A stretch of 64,000 nt of DNA from NCBI GenBank assembly GCA_026120185.1, contig JANUWF010001165.1, forward strand, positions 2,728,001-2,792,000, written 5' to 3'. Positions within the stretch are counted from its first letter, which is position 1. Each line of letters starts with the position of its first letter. This document shows positions 46,243 through 55,952 of the stretch, one piece after another. A model generated the notes under the pieces. The model saw nothing but the letters and a program-made list of their open reading frames with translations, was not told the origin of the DNA and did not search any database. Made by a program: the position numbers and the translations under genes. The DNA is from Voacanga thouarsii. Taxonomy: Eukaryota > Streptophyta > Magnoliopsida > Gentianales > Apocynaceae.

Positions 46243-46569
46243 ATGGATCAACGACAACGCCTTCAACCACTAGCAGGTAATAGATTTGCAGTTATTAACT
46301 CTTTTCCTCCTCTTCCCACAAATCTGGTAAGCAAGCCACCGCTTACTATGAATTTGTTCAATCCAGCTTCTCCTCAAAAAGCTACTGAAACTCAGAAAAC
46401 AGATCAATCCTTTTATGCTCTTTCGTCTCTGACTTCATTTAAAGAAGCCGTCATCCCCAAGACTCACTTGCAAGAAGAACATCCTAAGAGTCAAACCCCT
46501 TTCTATTTCCCTATTTGCAATCTTTGTCATAGATTTCAAACCCTTGTAATTAAGCAAAACCTCTTGTAA
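46243..46569 (+). pseudogene. L1 chimeric ORF: ORF2 N-terminus fused to leader short ORF
   Basis: 108 uninterrupted codons. Residues 1-73 match ORF2 (MDQRQRLQPLAGNRFAV...KEAVIPK). The last 35 residues match the short ORF that lies over the main promoter in L2 (55209-55439), ending ICNLCHRFQTLV... at the same stop position. The fusion is in frame and arose by deletion of the ORF2 body and the core promoter. Whether it is expressed is unknown; the ORF2 TATA box precedes it. Confidence 0.7.
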
Positions 46570-47097
46570 AATTCAATCCAGTACAATCAAATAGAAGATT
46601 TGGCATTGAAATATCCTAGGTGCAATTTGGTATAAGAGCCAAGTGCTCAATTTGCTGCATCATAAATCCTATATGATTTGCAAAATCATGTCCAAGTAAG
46701 TTTGTTTACTTTCTTTCTCTGAATCTTGCATGATGTAGGTTAATCCGTTTTCTCTTGATCTTAATTGTTATGCTTTTTCATATGTTTCTTCGAGTATTTT
46801 TAAGCTATGTTGGTTGGTAGTCACCTGTGTGAGCAGCTAGTACGTTGGTCAGCCCAAAACCATTGGATTAGGCCGTTGGTAGCCAGAAGTGGCGCAGTTG
46901 GCCTCGACCCAGGGGTGGTCTCATAGCTCTCAACCAAAAGCATAGTGTTTTCGGTGTGTCCGATACTAGGTGTGTCCTAAGAAGAAGTAAAGTAACATAC
47001 GTTAAGGCATAACTCTAAGGAACAATAGAATTCGTATTAGCTACACAGGCATAGAAGAAGAGAGAGAAAGTATCCTTCCTTTACTTTGACACTTCTT
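46570..47097 (+). promoter_or_regulatory. Virus 2 L1 leader with primer site and hairpin
   Basis: Untranslated leader before the movement protein. The primer site is TGGTATAAGAGC at 46628-46639 (one mismatch to tRNA-iMet). A long-range stem pairs CTATG+TTGGTTGG (46805-46817) with TCAACCAA (46930-46937) and CATAG (46941-46945). Pararetroviral leaders carry such a large hairpin for ribosome shunting. Confidence 0.65.
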
Positions 47098-50000
47098 ATG
47101 GCATCTAATCTTTCTGATATAGACATTGAATCAGTTAATGATTTAGAAATTTGTACTCAACTAGAAAAAATTGAATCCAAACTAATGAGTTGGAATTTAC
47201 CCATAGAAAAATTTCATAAGATTTATGAAAAATGAATGTTTGATTTAGTGCAAAACTACACCATCAAAACCACTGAGAAAACAGTTTCCATAAATCAGCC
47301 TTATGGCACAATTCAGCTGCTCAATCCAGAAACCTTAGAACACCATCGCAAAAACAAATATCGATATCTCCATATCGGTTTAGTCCAAGTAGCCATTAAA
47401 CCTTTATACCGTTTAGCTATTAATGCCCCGATTTGCCTCTTACTCAGAGATAGTAGGCATCTCGATTTTCAAAGTAGTTTATTAGCAGTTATTGAATCGA
47501 ACACAGCTAATGGTCTAGTTTACTTTAACCATTATCCAAACTTTATAGTGGATCTCACTGACCCACATATTCTGGAAACTTTAACGTTGAACATTCAGAC
47601 AAAGAATTTAGATTTCGAATTAGGTTCTAAATCTCTTGATTTGATTTATCGTGTTTATTACAAGGTAATGAAAACCACAATAAACCCTAAAACCAAACAG
47701 CACATTGGAAATCCAGAAGAAACTTGTTTATTGGAAAACAATATTTTGATCGATCAAATACCTTGGTCCCATGAATGATCAAATGGGATCAAATTCTTCA
47801 AAATCCTACATGGAATTTTAAAAATATCATTAATCCTAAAAAATATTATGAATCTAAAACCATAGATAGAATCCTTGAAACTCATTCTGGTCATATTGAA
47901 CTAGAATTTAGAAGAAAATCGTTTTCAGCTTCTTCTTCATCTTCTTTCCCCTTGCCCAGAACTTAGAGCCGTCGACGCTTTAGTAACTTTGACTTTATTG
48001 GCGAAATTCCTAAAGTCAATTATGAAGAAAATGTCAGTGTTAAATCTGGAAGTCCTACACAATCAGAAATGAATATACCTTCCTCATTAATGGTTTTAAC
48101 CACTGAAAAGGACTTTGTCTTGAACAAAGACTGTCTTAGAAAACTTTGGAATAGACTATGAAATAAGCTTAAATGTGAATGGTATTTTGCTACCGTCTCT
48201 GAACCTGAAAGAGCCAGACTCTTACAAAAATATTATGCTGATAAATCAGAATAAAACAACATTTAGATTTCTTTGATCGGTATGAACTAATCACCTGTCA
48301 GAAACGTGACATATTAAATGTTATTACCAAAAAATAGTATACAACCAAAAATGAAGTCAAAGAATCAGTATTTCCTCCTGCCGAAGAGATTAAGATTCCA
48401 GCAGAAAATCAAGTCGTAACAGCTTCACCCTTTAAATTAGAAATTTTAGATAAATAAGGTAATGTAACAAATAAAAATTTAAATAAAGTTATTCAACAAA
48501 ATAATTATACAAATCAGATGTTAATTACTATGGCTAATAAAGTTGAACAATTAGATAGTAAATCCTTTGTGCGAGAAATCCCACAACTAAAACAGTTTAA
48601 TCCAAAACAATCCATAGATCCTAATCTAGTGTTTAAACCTATTTTGTATGATCCTAAGAATATAAAACTGGAAAAAGGAACTATGAATTTAGATGCTTTA
48701 GATTTCATTAAAGAAGTTAATGAAAAGTTAAATAATTTAAAAACTAAAGATGTTCCAGAATCCAGTTCTAAATCACATCTTCAAACCATAAGGCAACCAA
48801 TTTCTCTGATGGATATTGATCCTTCTCCAGAGCAATTAAATAAGCTTACTTTTAAAAGCAAGCAACCCATTTCCAAAAGATATGAAAATCCTTATACTAG
48901 GAACCACTATCCTAGACTGTCCTTCCCATATGTTCAATTTGAAGAAAGACATCTTGATATTAGAGCAGCCTTTACCGGTGAAGAAATAAGTGAATGGAAT
49001 ATAGATGGCATGTCTGAACATGGTATCTTAAACGTAATTCAGGAAATGTTAATGGCGATCACTTCCATTAAATGTAAAAATCCATCCAATTCCGATCAAT
49101 CTATTCTTCATATCCTGACAACTGGTTTTACTAGTGTCCTTCAGGAGTGATGGAATAACTACCTCACTGATCAACAGCGGCATGAAATTTTGAATGACAC
49201 CAAAGTACAAACCAAAATCATTCCAAATGTAAATGGTCAACCCAATCAAACAACAGAATTAGTTTCTGATTGTTTAAATACATTTATGTTTACCCTAACT
49301 CAACATTTTGTCGAAAAATCCTTAACAACTAGCTGATCGAAGTTCTGAAATCCTCACTAATTTAACTTGACCAAAACTGCATGACTTTAGATGGTATAAA
49401 GACATGTTCCTGCAAAAGTTAATGTTAAGAACAGATTGTCATCATGCATTCTAGAAAAAACGATTTATTTCAGGCTTACCTCCCTTATTTGCAGAAAAAG
49501 TTAGGCAAAAGCTTAAATTAGATTTTGGAAATATAATTCCTCATGATCATTTAGCATATGGTCAATTAATCAGTTATGTTAATCAAGCAGGTGCAGACTT
49601 CTGCACAGATCTCAAACTTAAATCCCAAATGGAATCATATCATAAAAAATCTAAAAAAGAATTAGGAATTTTTTGTGAAATTTTTGGATATGCTCCAATA
49701 ACACCCCTGTCCAAACAACTAAAGTTGAAATCTAAAAAGAAAGCTTTTTGAAAAGATAAAAAAGATAAAACTTTAAAACCTTTTAAAAAGAAGATAAAAG
49801 CTAAAGCATCAAAAGATCACGTCAAGTGTTACTTTTGTGGAAAACGTGGACATAAAGTAGATGAATGTAAACTCAAAGTAAAAAAGAAGAAAAAAGTAAA
49901 TCAACTATCTTTATCTAAATATACTTTAGATCAAATCAATCAAATCCTTGATCAATATGAATCATCTTATTCCTCTAGCACTAGCGATAGTGAAATAGAA

Positions 50001-50458
50001 TAAGTCTTTAAACTTCAGGAAAATTCCTCTGAATCTGAATCAAGTGAAAAATCCTCTTGTGAATGTACAGGACTGTGTACCTGTGCATTAGGAGAACTTT
50101 GTATGCTTAGTACTAACCCAAGCAAACAAGTTAATGTAATCACTCGTGCCAATAAAGAACTTTTCTTTGAACTTTTAGATCATATTCAGGATGAATTAGT
50201 CAAGCAAGAATATTTGCTTAAAGTAAAAGATCTAGTTCTTAATCCCAAAGTCCAGATTGAACCATATAATCTGAAAGAAGTATTTGATAAATTTAAAGGT
50301 AAACAAAAAAAAAAACTCTGTATCTCTCCAAGAGTTACATTCAGAAATTAAGGAACTAAAACAAGAAATTAAATGGTTAAAAGATCAAAATACACAACGT
50401 ATTTATGACATCAATCAGGTTAATACATATTTAGTTCAACTTAATTTAGTTAAACCCT
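47098..50458 (+). pseudogene. Virus 2 L1 ORF1: movement protein, capsid, start of protease linker
   Basis: Starts at the ATG 47098 (MASNLSDIDIESVNDLEI). The 30K movement domain follows (KYRYLHIGLVQVAIKPLYR; ICLLLRDSRHLDFQ at about 47440), with a TGA at 47233 and a frame change near 47770. The capsid region runs 48518-49750 (YPYVQFEERHLDIRAAFTGE segment, then RTDCHHAF), with further stops, and the zinc knuckle CYFCGKRGHKVDEC is at 49827-49868. A helical linker (50103-50350) precedes the lost protease. At 50458 the sequence jumps back into the L2 capsid. Parts of this block are repeated almost unchanged at 61671-62484 (direct) and 62485-64000 (inverted), with shared stop codons. Confidence 0.85.
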
Positions 50459-51196
50459 AATTACCTCACTGAACCACAACGCCAATAAATCCTAAATGCC
50501 ACCAAGGTCTTAACAAAAGTAGTTCCAAATGCTAATAGTCAACCCACTCAAGTATCTTAGACAACTTCCGATTGTCTTAACACCTTTATGTTTACCCTAA
50601 CTCAGCATTTTGTAGGAAATCCTCAACAATTAGCAAATAGAAGTTCAGAAATCTTAACTAACTTAACCTGCCCAAAACTTCATGATTTCAGATGGTATAA
50701 AGATATGTTTTTACAAAAAGTTATGCTTAGAACAGATTGTCATCATGCATTCTGGAAAGAACGATTTATTTCAGGATTACCTCCCTTGTTTGCTGAAAAA
50801 GTTCGACAAAAGTTAAAATTAGATTTTGGAAATGAAATTCCTTATGACTATCTAGCATATGGTCAATTAATCAGTTATGTGAATCAAGCAGGTGCAGATC
50901 TCTGCACAGATCTGAAGCTTAAAAATCAGATGGAATCCTATCATAAAAAATCTAAAAAGGAATTAGGAAATTTTTGTGAAATATTTGGATTTTCACCAAT
51001 AACCCCACCATCTAAAAAGCTAAAGAAAGAAAAGAAAAGAAAATTTAAAGGGGAAAAGAAAGAAAGAATTTCTAAACCATTTAAAAGAAAAGATAAAATC
51101 TTTAAAAACACCGTTAAATGCTATTTTTGTGGAAAAAGAGGACATAAAGCAGATGAATGTAAAATAAAAGCTAAAAAGAAGAAAAGAGTAAATTAG
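50459..51196 (+). pseudogene. Virus 2 L2 capsid C-terminal half
   Basis: Entered mid-gene after the L1 junction, with stops before 50588, then an open 202-codon frame: FTLTQHFVGNP, RTDCHHAFWKERFISGLPP, a lysine-rich tail and the zinc knuckle CYFCGKRGHKADEC at 51119-51160. The part from 50459 corresponds to 58048-58385 of the MP-capsid copy, which lacks the knuckle. Confidence 0.85.
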
Positions 51197-53753
51197 CTTT
51201 CTTTATCAAAAGACACCTTAGAGCATATTAACTAAATTCTTGATCAAAACGATTCTTCAACAGATATTAGTGATAGCGAATCTGACGAAATATTTGAGAT
51301 CCAAGAAAATTCCTCTGAATCATATTCAAGTGAATAATCTTCTTGCGACTGCACCGGTCTATGTACTTGTGCAATATGAGAACTCGGTATGATCAATAAT
51401 TCTTCCAATCAAGTTAATGTAATTACTAGAGCAAATAAAGAACTTTTCTTCGAACTATTAGATCACATTCAGGATGAAACAGTTAAAAGAGAATACCTGT
51501 TAAAGGTTAAAGATTTAGTTCTTAATCCAAAAGTTCAAGTAGAACCTTATAATTTAAAAGAAGTATTTGAAAATTTTAAAGGTGAACAAAAGGAACCTAC
51601 TAACTCTTTACAAGAACTACAGCTAGAAATTAAAGAACTTAAACAAGAAGTTAAATGGTTAAAGGAACAAAATGATCAAAGAATAACAGACATTAACCAG
51701 ATAAATACGGAATTAGTTCAACAAAAATTAGATAAACATTTAATAGATCCCACTCCTTTATCAGACGAAGAAATAGAACAAAATGAAAATAATTCAGATT
51801 ACATTTCAGCTATTTCTCAAATAACCTTTCAAAAATGGTATATTCCAATTCTTCTCAAAATAGGAGATTTCTCAATCCAATTAGTCGCCCTTTTAGATTC
51901 CGGAGCAGATCAGAATTGTATCTGTGAAGGATTAATTCCTACCAAATATTTAGAAAAGACAGGTTCTAAATTATATTCTGCAGCAGGTGAACAGCTAAAA
52001 ATCATATACAAATTGTCCAATGCTCACATCTATAATAAACAGTTTTGTTTCACAAATTCCTTTTTAATTATTAAAGATTTAAGCCAAGAATTAATTTTAG
52101 GAACCCCATTTCTTAGCCAGATTTATCCCTTCAATGTAGATCAGAACGGTGTCCACACCGAAATAGGATCCATACCAGTCACCTTCTCCTTTTTGCAAAG
52201 TCCTTTAACAAAAGATATAAATCTTCTAAAAAGAAAGATTCGTTGTCGTGAACAACAAATAGCCTTTATTAAAGAAGATATCAAATACACTAGAATCCAA
52301 AGCCAGCTACAGCTAAAAGATATTCAAGATAAGATAGAATCTATCCGAAAAGATTTTGAACAGACAAATTTGCTCAGAGGTCCCCACAGCCTTTTGGGAA
52401 AGGAAAAAACATATAGTCAGTCTCCCGTACATTGATAATTTCGATGAATCAATGATACCTACTAAGGCCAGACCAATTTAGATGAATCAAGAATTAGTAG
52501 AATATTGTAAACAGGAAATCTCTAACTTATTACAAAAAGCCTTAATCAGAGAATCAAGATCACCCTGGTCTTGCGCCGCATTTTATGTTAACAACAATGC
52601 AGAAAAGGAAAGAGGCGTTCCCCGATTAGTTATCAATTATAAGCCTTTAAATAAATCTCTTAAATGGATTCGATATCCAATCCCTAACAAACGAGATTTA
52701 TTAAAAAGAACCTATAAAGCAGTCCTTTATAGTAAATTCGATATGAAATCAGGATTCTGGCAGATTCAGATTAAAGAGGAAGATAGATATAAAACAGCAT
52801 TCAATGTCCCTTTCGGACAATATGAATGGAATGTAATGCCCTTTGAATTAAAAAATGCACCCAGTGAATTTCAAAAAGTTATGAATGACATCTTTAACCT
52901 ATATACCGCATTTACAATAGTCTACATAGATGATGTTTTAATCTTTAGTGAATCCTTTGAACAGCATCTTAAACATTTACATCTTTTTCGTGAGATAATC
53001 ACGAAAAATGGGCTGGTAGTGAGTGCATCTTAACTCCGACTTTGCCAAACTAAAATTCGTTTCTTAGGCCACGACCTAAGCCAAGGAACTTATAAACCCA
53101 TTTGCAGAGCCATAAAGTTTGCAGAAAAGTTTCCAGATGAAATAAAAGATAAAACTCAGCTTCAAAGATTTTTAGGTTGCTTAAATTATATATCAGATTT
53201 TATCCTAAATCTCAGAATCATCTGTGAACCATTATACAAGCGTCTTAGAAAAAACCCAATCTCTTGGAATGATGAGCAAACTCAAATAGTTAAGAAAATT
53301 AAACAGATTGTCAAAAGACTTCCTTGTTTAGGAATCCCAGATCCAACAGCATTTATGATTGTTGAAACAGATGCATCAAATTTAGGTTATGGTGGTATAC
53401 TCAAACAGAGAAAACCTAATTCTACTTCAGAACAGTTAGTTCGATATCATTCAGGAATTTGGCTTTCAAGTCAAAAGAATTACAGTACTATTAAAAAAGA
53501 AATACTTGCAATAGTTTTATGCATTTCTAAATTCCAAGATGATTTAATCAATCAAAAGTTTTTACTTCGAATAGACTGTAAAGCGACAAAAGATGTTTTA
53601 CAAAAAGATGTTAAGAACTTAGTTGCTAAGAAAATTTTTGCCAAATGGCAAGCACTTTTATCCAGCTTTGATTTTGACATTGAATTTATCAAAGGAGAGA
53701 ATAATTCTCTACCAGATTTCTTAACCAGGGAATTCTTGCAAGGACGGATATGA
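51197..53753 (+). pseudogene. Virus 2 L2 protease, RT and RNase H
   Basis: A linker with coiled-coil LQLEIKELKQEVKWLKEQ (from 51389) leads into the retropepsin, with LLDSGADQNCI (D-S-G codons 51896-51904) and LILGTPFLSQIYPF. A frameshift near 52358 and a TAG at 52479 separate this from RT: SPWSCAAFYVNNNAEKERG, VLYSKFDMKSGFWQIQI, YIDD at 52923-52934. A TAA at 53031 follows. RNase H spans 53355-53753 (MIVETDASNLGYGGILK; final LLSSFDFDIEFIKGENNS), ending in TGA. These enzymes process the polyprotein and copy pregenomic RNA. Only a few lesions interrupt an otherwise complete module. This is the main part of the left arm of the inverted repeat. Confidence 0.9.
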
Positions 53754-53760
53754 CTTTTAA

Positions 53761-53826
53761 CACAGTATTCAACACTGTGATGAGTACCGACTCACGTCTG
53801 GAGCTCATTCATTTGCCTATAAATAG
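53761..53826 (+). promoter_or_regulatory. Virus 2 ORF2 promoter, L2 left arm
   Basis: Inverted repeat CACAGT (53761-53766) / ACTGTG (53774-53779), then a strong TATA box TATAAATAG at 53818-53826, 33 bases before the ATG at 53851. Pol ends 98 bases upstream of that ATG. It could drive a subgenomic mRNA, as the 19S promoter does in caulimoviruses; inferred. Confidence 0.65.
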
Positions 53827-53850
53827 CAACTTCAAGTAGCTCAATCAGAC

Positions 53851-55041
53851 ATGGATCAACAACCAAGATTCCGACCACCTCAAGGTAATCGGTTTACAGT
53901 ACTCAATTCCTTTCCATCTCTTCCATCCAATTCTATGAGCAAGTCACCGCTCACAATGGATCTTTTCAACCCAGCCTCTTCGAAAAATATTGAGACACAA
54001 AAAACAGATCTATCTTTCTATACAACACCTATTCCTACTTCCTTCAAAAAAGCAGTTGTTCTGAAAACACCAGTAAAGTCAGAAAAATCAGCCCTTTCTA
54101 CAACCAAAGAGAAATTTGAATTTCTCCCAAAAACAGTTATTCCAATACTAACTCTTCCCAGAGAGTTAACAGCTCTTCCTGAAAGAGAGTTAGTTACCAA
54201 ACTCCATCCAGAAGCCTACCGACAGTCCAGCCATATTTTCAAATCCGAACCTCAAAAAGCCCGTCTCTATTACGAGCATATCCTTTTTGCAATAGGTTCA
54301 ATTGAATTTGAACATGAAAGAAACTTGAACAAAGCCGACAAAGGCATAGCCTATTCCAAATGTAGGATTATGAAAATCCTTGACCTCAACACTTGGCCGA
54401 TCACCGGTATTTACACCCCTATCCAGTTCAAAACATCATTCAAACCTCCCACATATAATTTTATGGATTATATAGACACTTGGTACAATTTCATGTACCT
54501 CCGAGATCTTACTCATACCTGGTTTGTCAAATATGGCAAAGACATCATTACTCCTATACCAAGATGGTTCTACACTTGGTGGAAAACCTTTGGTGGAAGC
54601 AAATCCACATTATCCAGTCAAAATTTGCAAAAGTTTAATCAGTTTGTAGTAGAGAATCAAATTCAGGGATTAACTCTGAACAATTAGCTTTGTAAGTTTT
54701 ATGTTGAAAAGAAAATATGTTTTGTATTAGGATGGGGCTACAAGCTCGATCAAATTGAAAATGTAAAATATCTCTATAAAGAGATAAGAGTCAAAGGATG
54801 GACTCCTATCCCTAAACCAGATCCAAAAGAATCAGATGCACAATCCTCTTCAAGCAAAGGAAAGAAGAAAATCAGCAAGACAGAACTGCAACTTCAGTTG
54901 CAACTTTTACAACAACAGCTTCAACAAGTCGATGACGAAGAAAATGAATCGGATTCTCAACCAGAATACAGCCTGTATGAAAACGGAGACATGGACAACC
55001 CTTCTGGTATTGCTCAAGCATACCTTTGTCAGAGTCCATAA
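53851..55041 (+). pseudogene. Virus 2 ORF2, unknown function (one stop)
   Basis: One frame of 396 codons with a single TAG at 54685-54687. The N-terminus is proline-rich (MDQQPRFRPPQGNRF). The middle holds LPRELTALPERELVTKLHPE and EHILFAIGSIEFEHERN. An aromatic block follows (PTYNFMDYIDTWYNFMYLR; WFVKYGKDIITPIPRWFYTW), then CKFYVEKKICFVLGWGYK. It ends in a serine-lysine stretch, a glutamine-leucine coiled coil (ELQLQLQLLQQQLQQ) and an acidic tail. A downstream ORF of this kind is present in florendovirus-like endogenous caulimovirids, where its role is unknown. No transactivator motif was recognised. An inverted copy is at 58845-60020, broken at different points. Confidence 0.75.
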
Positions 55042-55486
55042 TGGCACGACTACACTCCAAAAGAAAAAGAGAGAAAAGGACCCTACAACTGTATCAACAG
55101 TCAAAAAGGTTACATGATATTACTCAGACATATTGCAAAATCATTCAGTCAACAACAGCACATAGTGGACCCCTCCACTCACAAAGACTCTTGGTGCCAT
55201 TCTTCATTATGGCCGACAACATTATTCCATCCTCCACTCAAGTGGACCTCACTGCAATAATGCAGACTTCAATCAGAGAAACTGACTCCCTCGCTGCCTA
55301 TATAAGACAGCATTTGATCGAAGATATGAAGACTCATTCACCCTTGAATCCTTCTGAGAGTGAAGACTCCCTCTATCTAGATATCTGTAGTACTTGTCAT
55401 AGTTTTCGTACCCTTGTACTTCAATCAGATATTGTGTAAACAGTTCAATATTTTGTAAATCAGCAATTTTATCCTGGGTTTGCAAT
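55042..55486 (+). promoter_or_regulatory. Virus 2 main (pregenomic) promoter, left arm
   Basis: Follows ORF2 directly. TATA box TATATAAGA at 55299-55307, preceded by about 250 bases without stem-like or coding repeats but rich in CTCC and CACTCA motifs; the primer site lies 180 bases downstream of the TATA box. Arrangement and spacing match a caulimovirid 35S-type promoter. It points right, into leader and movement protein. Confidence 0.7.
55209..55439 (+). CDS. Short ORF over the main promoter (76 aa, CxxC)
   Basis: An intact frame starting MADNIIPSSTQVDL and ending DICSTCHSFRTLV... before TAA at 55437. An upstream in-frame extension to 55026 exists but is less likely. It spans the TATA box, so a pregenomic transcript starting near 55330 could carry at most its last ~35 codons (an ATG lies at 55326). 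The same frame is intact in the inverted arm (58447-58677). Its last 35 codons are conserved in sub-lineage L1 (to 46569), with the CxxCH and TLV residues and identical stop position. It may be a leader uORF or a small protein made from a longer transcript. No family recognised. Confidence 0.4.
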   Translation: MADNIIPSSTQVDLTAIMQTSIRETDSLAAYIRQHLIEDMKTHSPLNPSESEDSLYLDICSTCHSFRTLVLQSDIV

Positions 55487-55498
55487 TGGTATCAGAGC
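55487..55498 (+). other. Virus 2 primer binding site, L2
   Basis: TGGTATCAGAGC followed by CA, a 14-base match to the initiator tRNA-Met complement. Confidence 0.9.
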
Positions 55499-55952
55499 CA
55501 AGTGCTCAAATTACTTCATCTTGAATGCATCCATGATTAATCAAATCATGATCGAGTAAGTTTCTTTACTTTCTTTCTCTAAGTCTTGCACGATGTAGTT
55601 TAATCCACTTTCTCTTGTTCTTAAGTATTATATCTTCCTGTATGTTTCTTTGAAAGTACCCTTTAACTATGATGGTTGGTTAGTCACCTGTGAGAGCAAC
55701 TAGTACGTTGGTCAGCCCAGAACCGTTGGATTAGGCTAGAATGCGCAGGAGAGCGCGATATGCCCGGACCCGGGGGTGGTCCCGTAGCTGCCAACCATAA
55801 GCATAGTAATAACTCAGGTGTGTCCAGAGTTTAGGTGTGTCCTAGGGGGAAATAAAGAAACATAGATCAAGATATAATTCTAAGGAACAACAGAATTCGT
55901 ATTAATTACTAATGCATAGACAGAGAGAGAGAAAGTAATCCCCTACTCACCC
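55499..55952 (+). promoter_or_regulatory. Virus 2 L2 leader with conserved hairpin
   Basis: 454 bases from the primer site to the movement-protein ATG. A long-range stem pairs CTATG+ATGGTTGG (55667-55679) with CCAACCAT (55791-55798) and CATAG (55802-55806); TCACC (55684-55688) can pair with GGTGG (55775-55779). A small hairpin GGACC/GGTCC sits at 55766-55782. The L1 leader keeps the same pairing with a compensated base pair. Confidence 0.65.

Larger units (their letters stand above)
51797..55489 (+). repeat. Left arm of 3.3-3.7 kb viral inverted repeat
   Basis: Pairs with 58386-61670. Arm ends match base by base by eye: the left end near ATTTCAGCTATTTCTC and the right end at the first three bases of the primer site. 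The size difference (3693 against 3285) is accounted for mainly by the 404-base RNase H deletion and the 15 bases lost in ORF2. Confidence 0.85.

Noticed and set aside
54836..55117. Plus-strand 93-codon frame overlapping the ORF2 C-terminus
   Set aside because: It is the shifted frame of ORF2's serine/glutamine-rich tail; the ORF2 frame is the one continuous with upstream coding.
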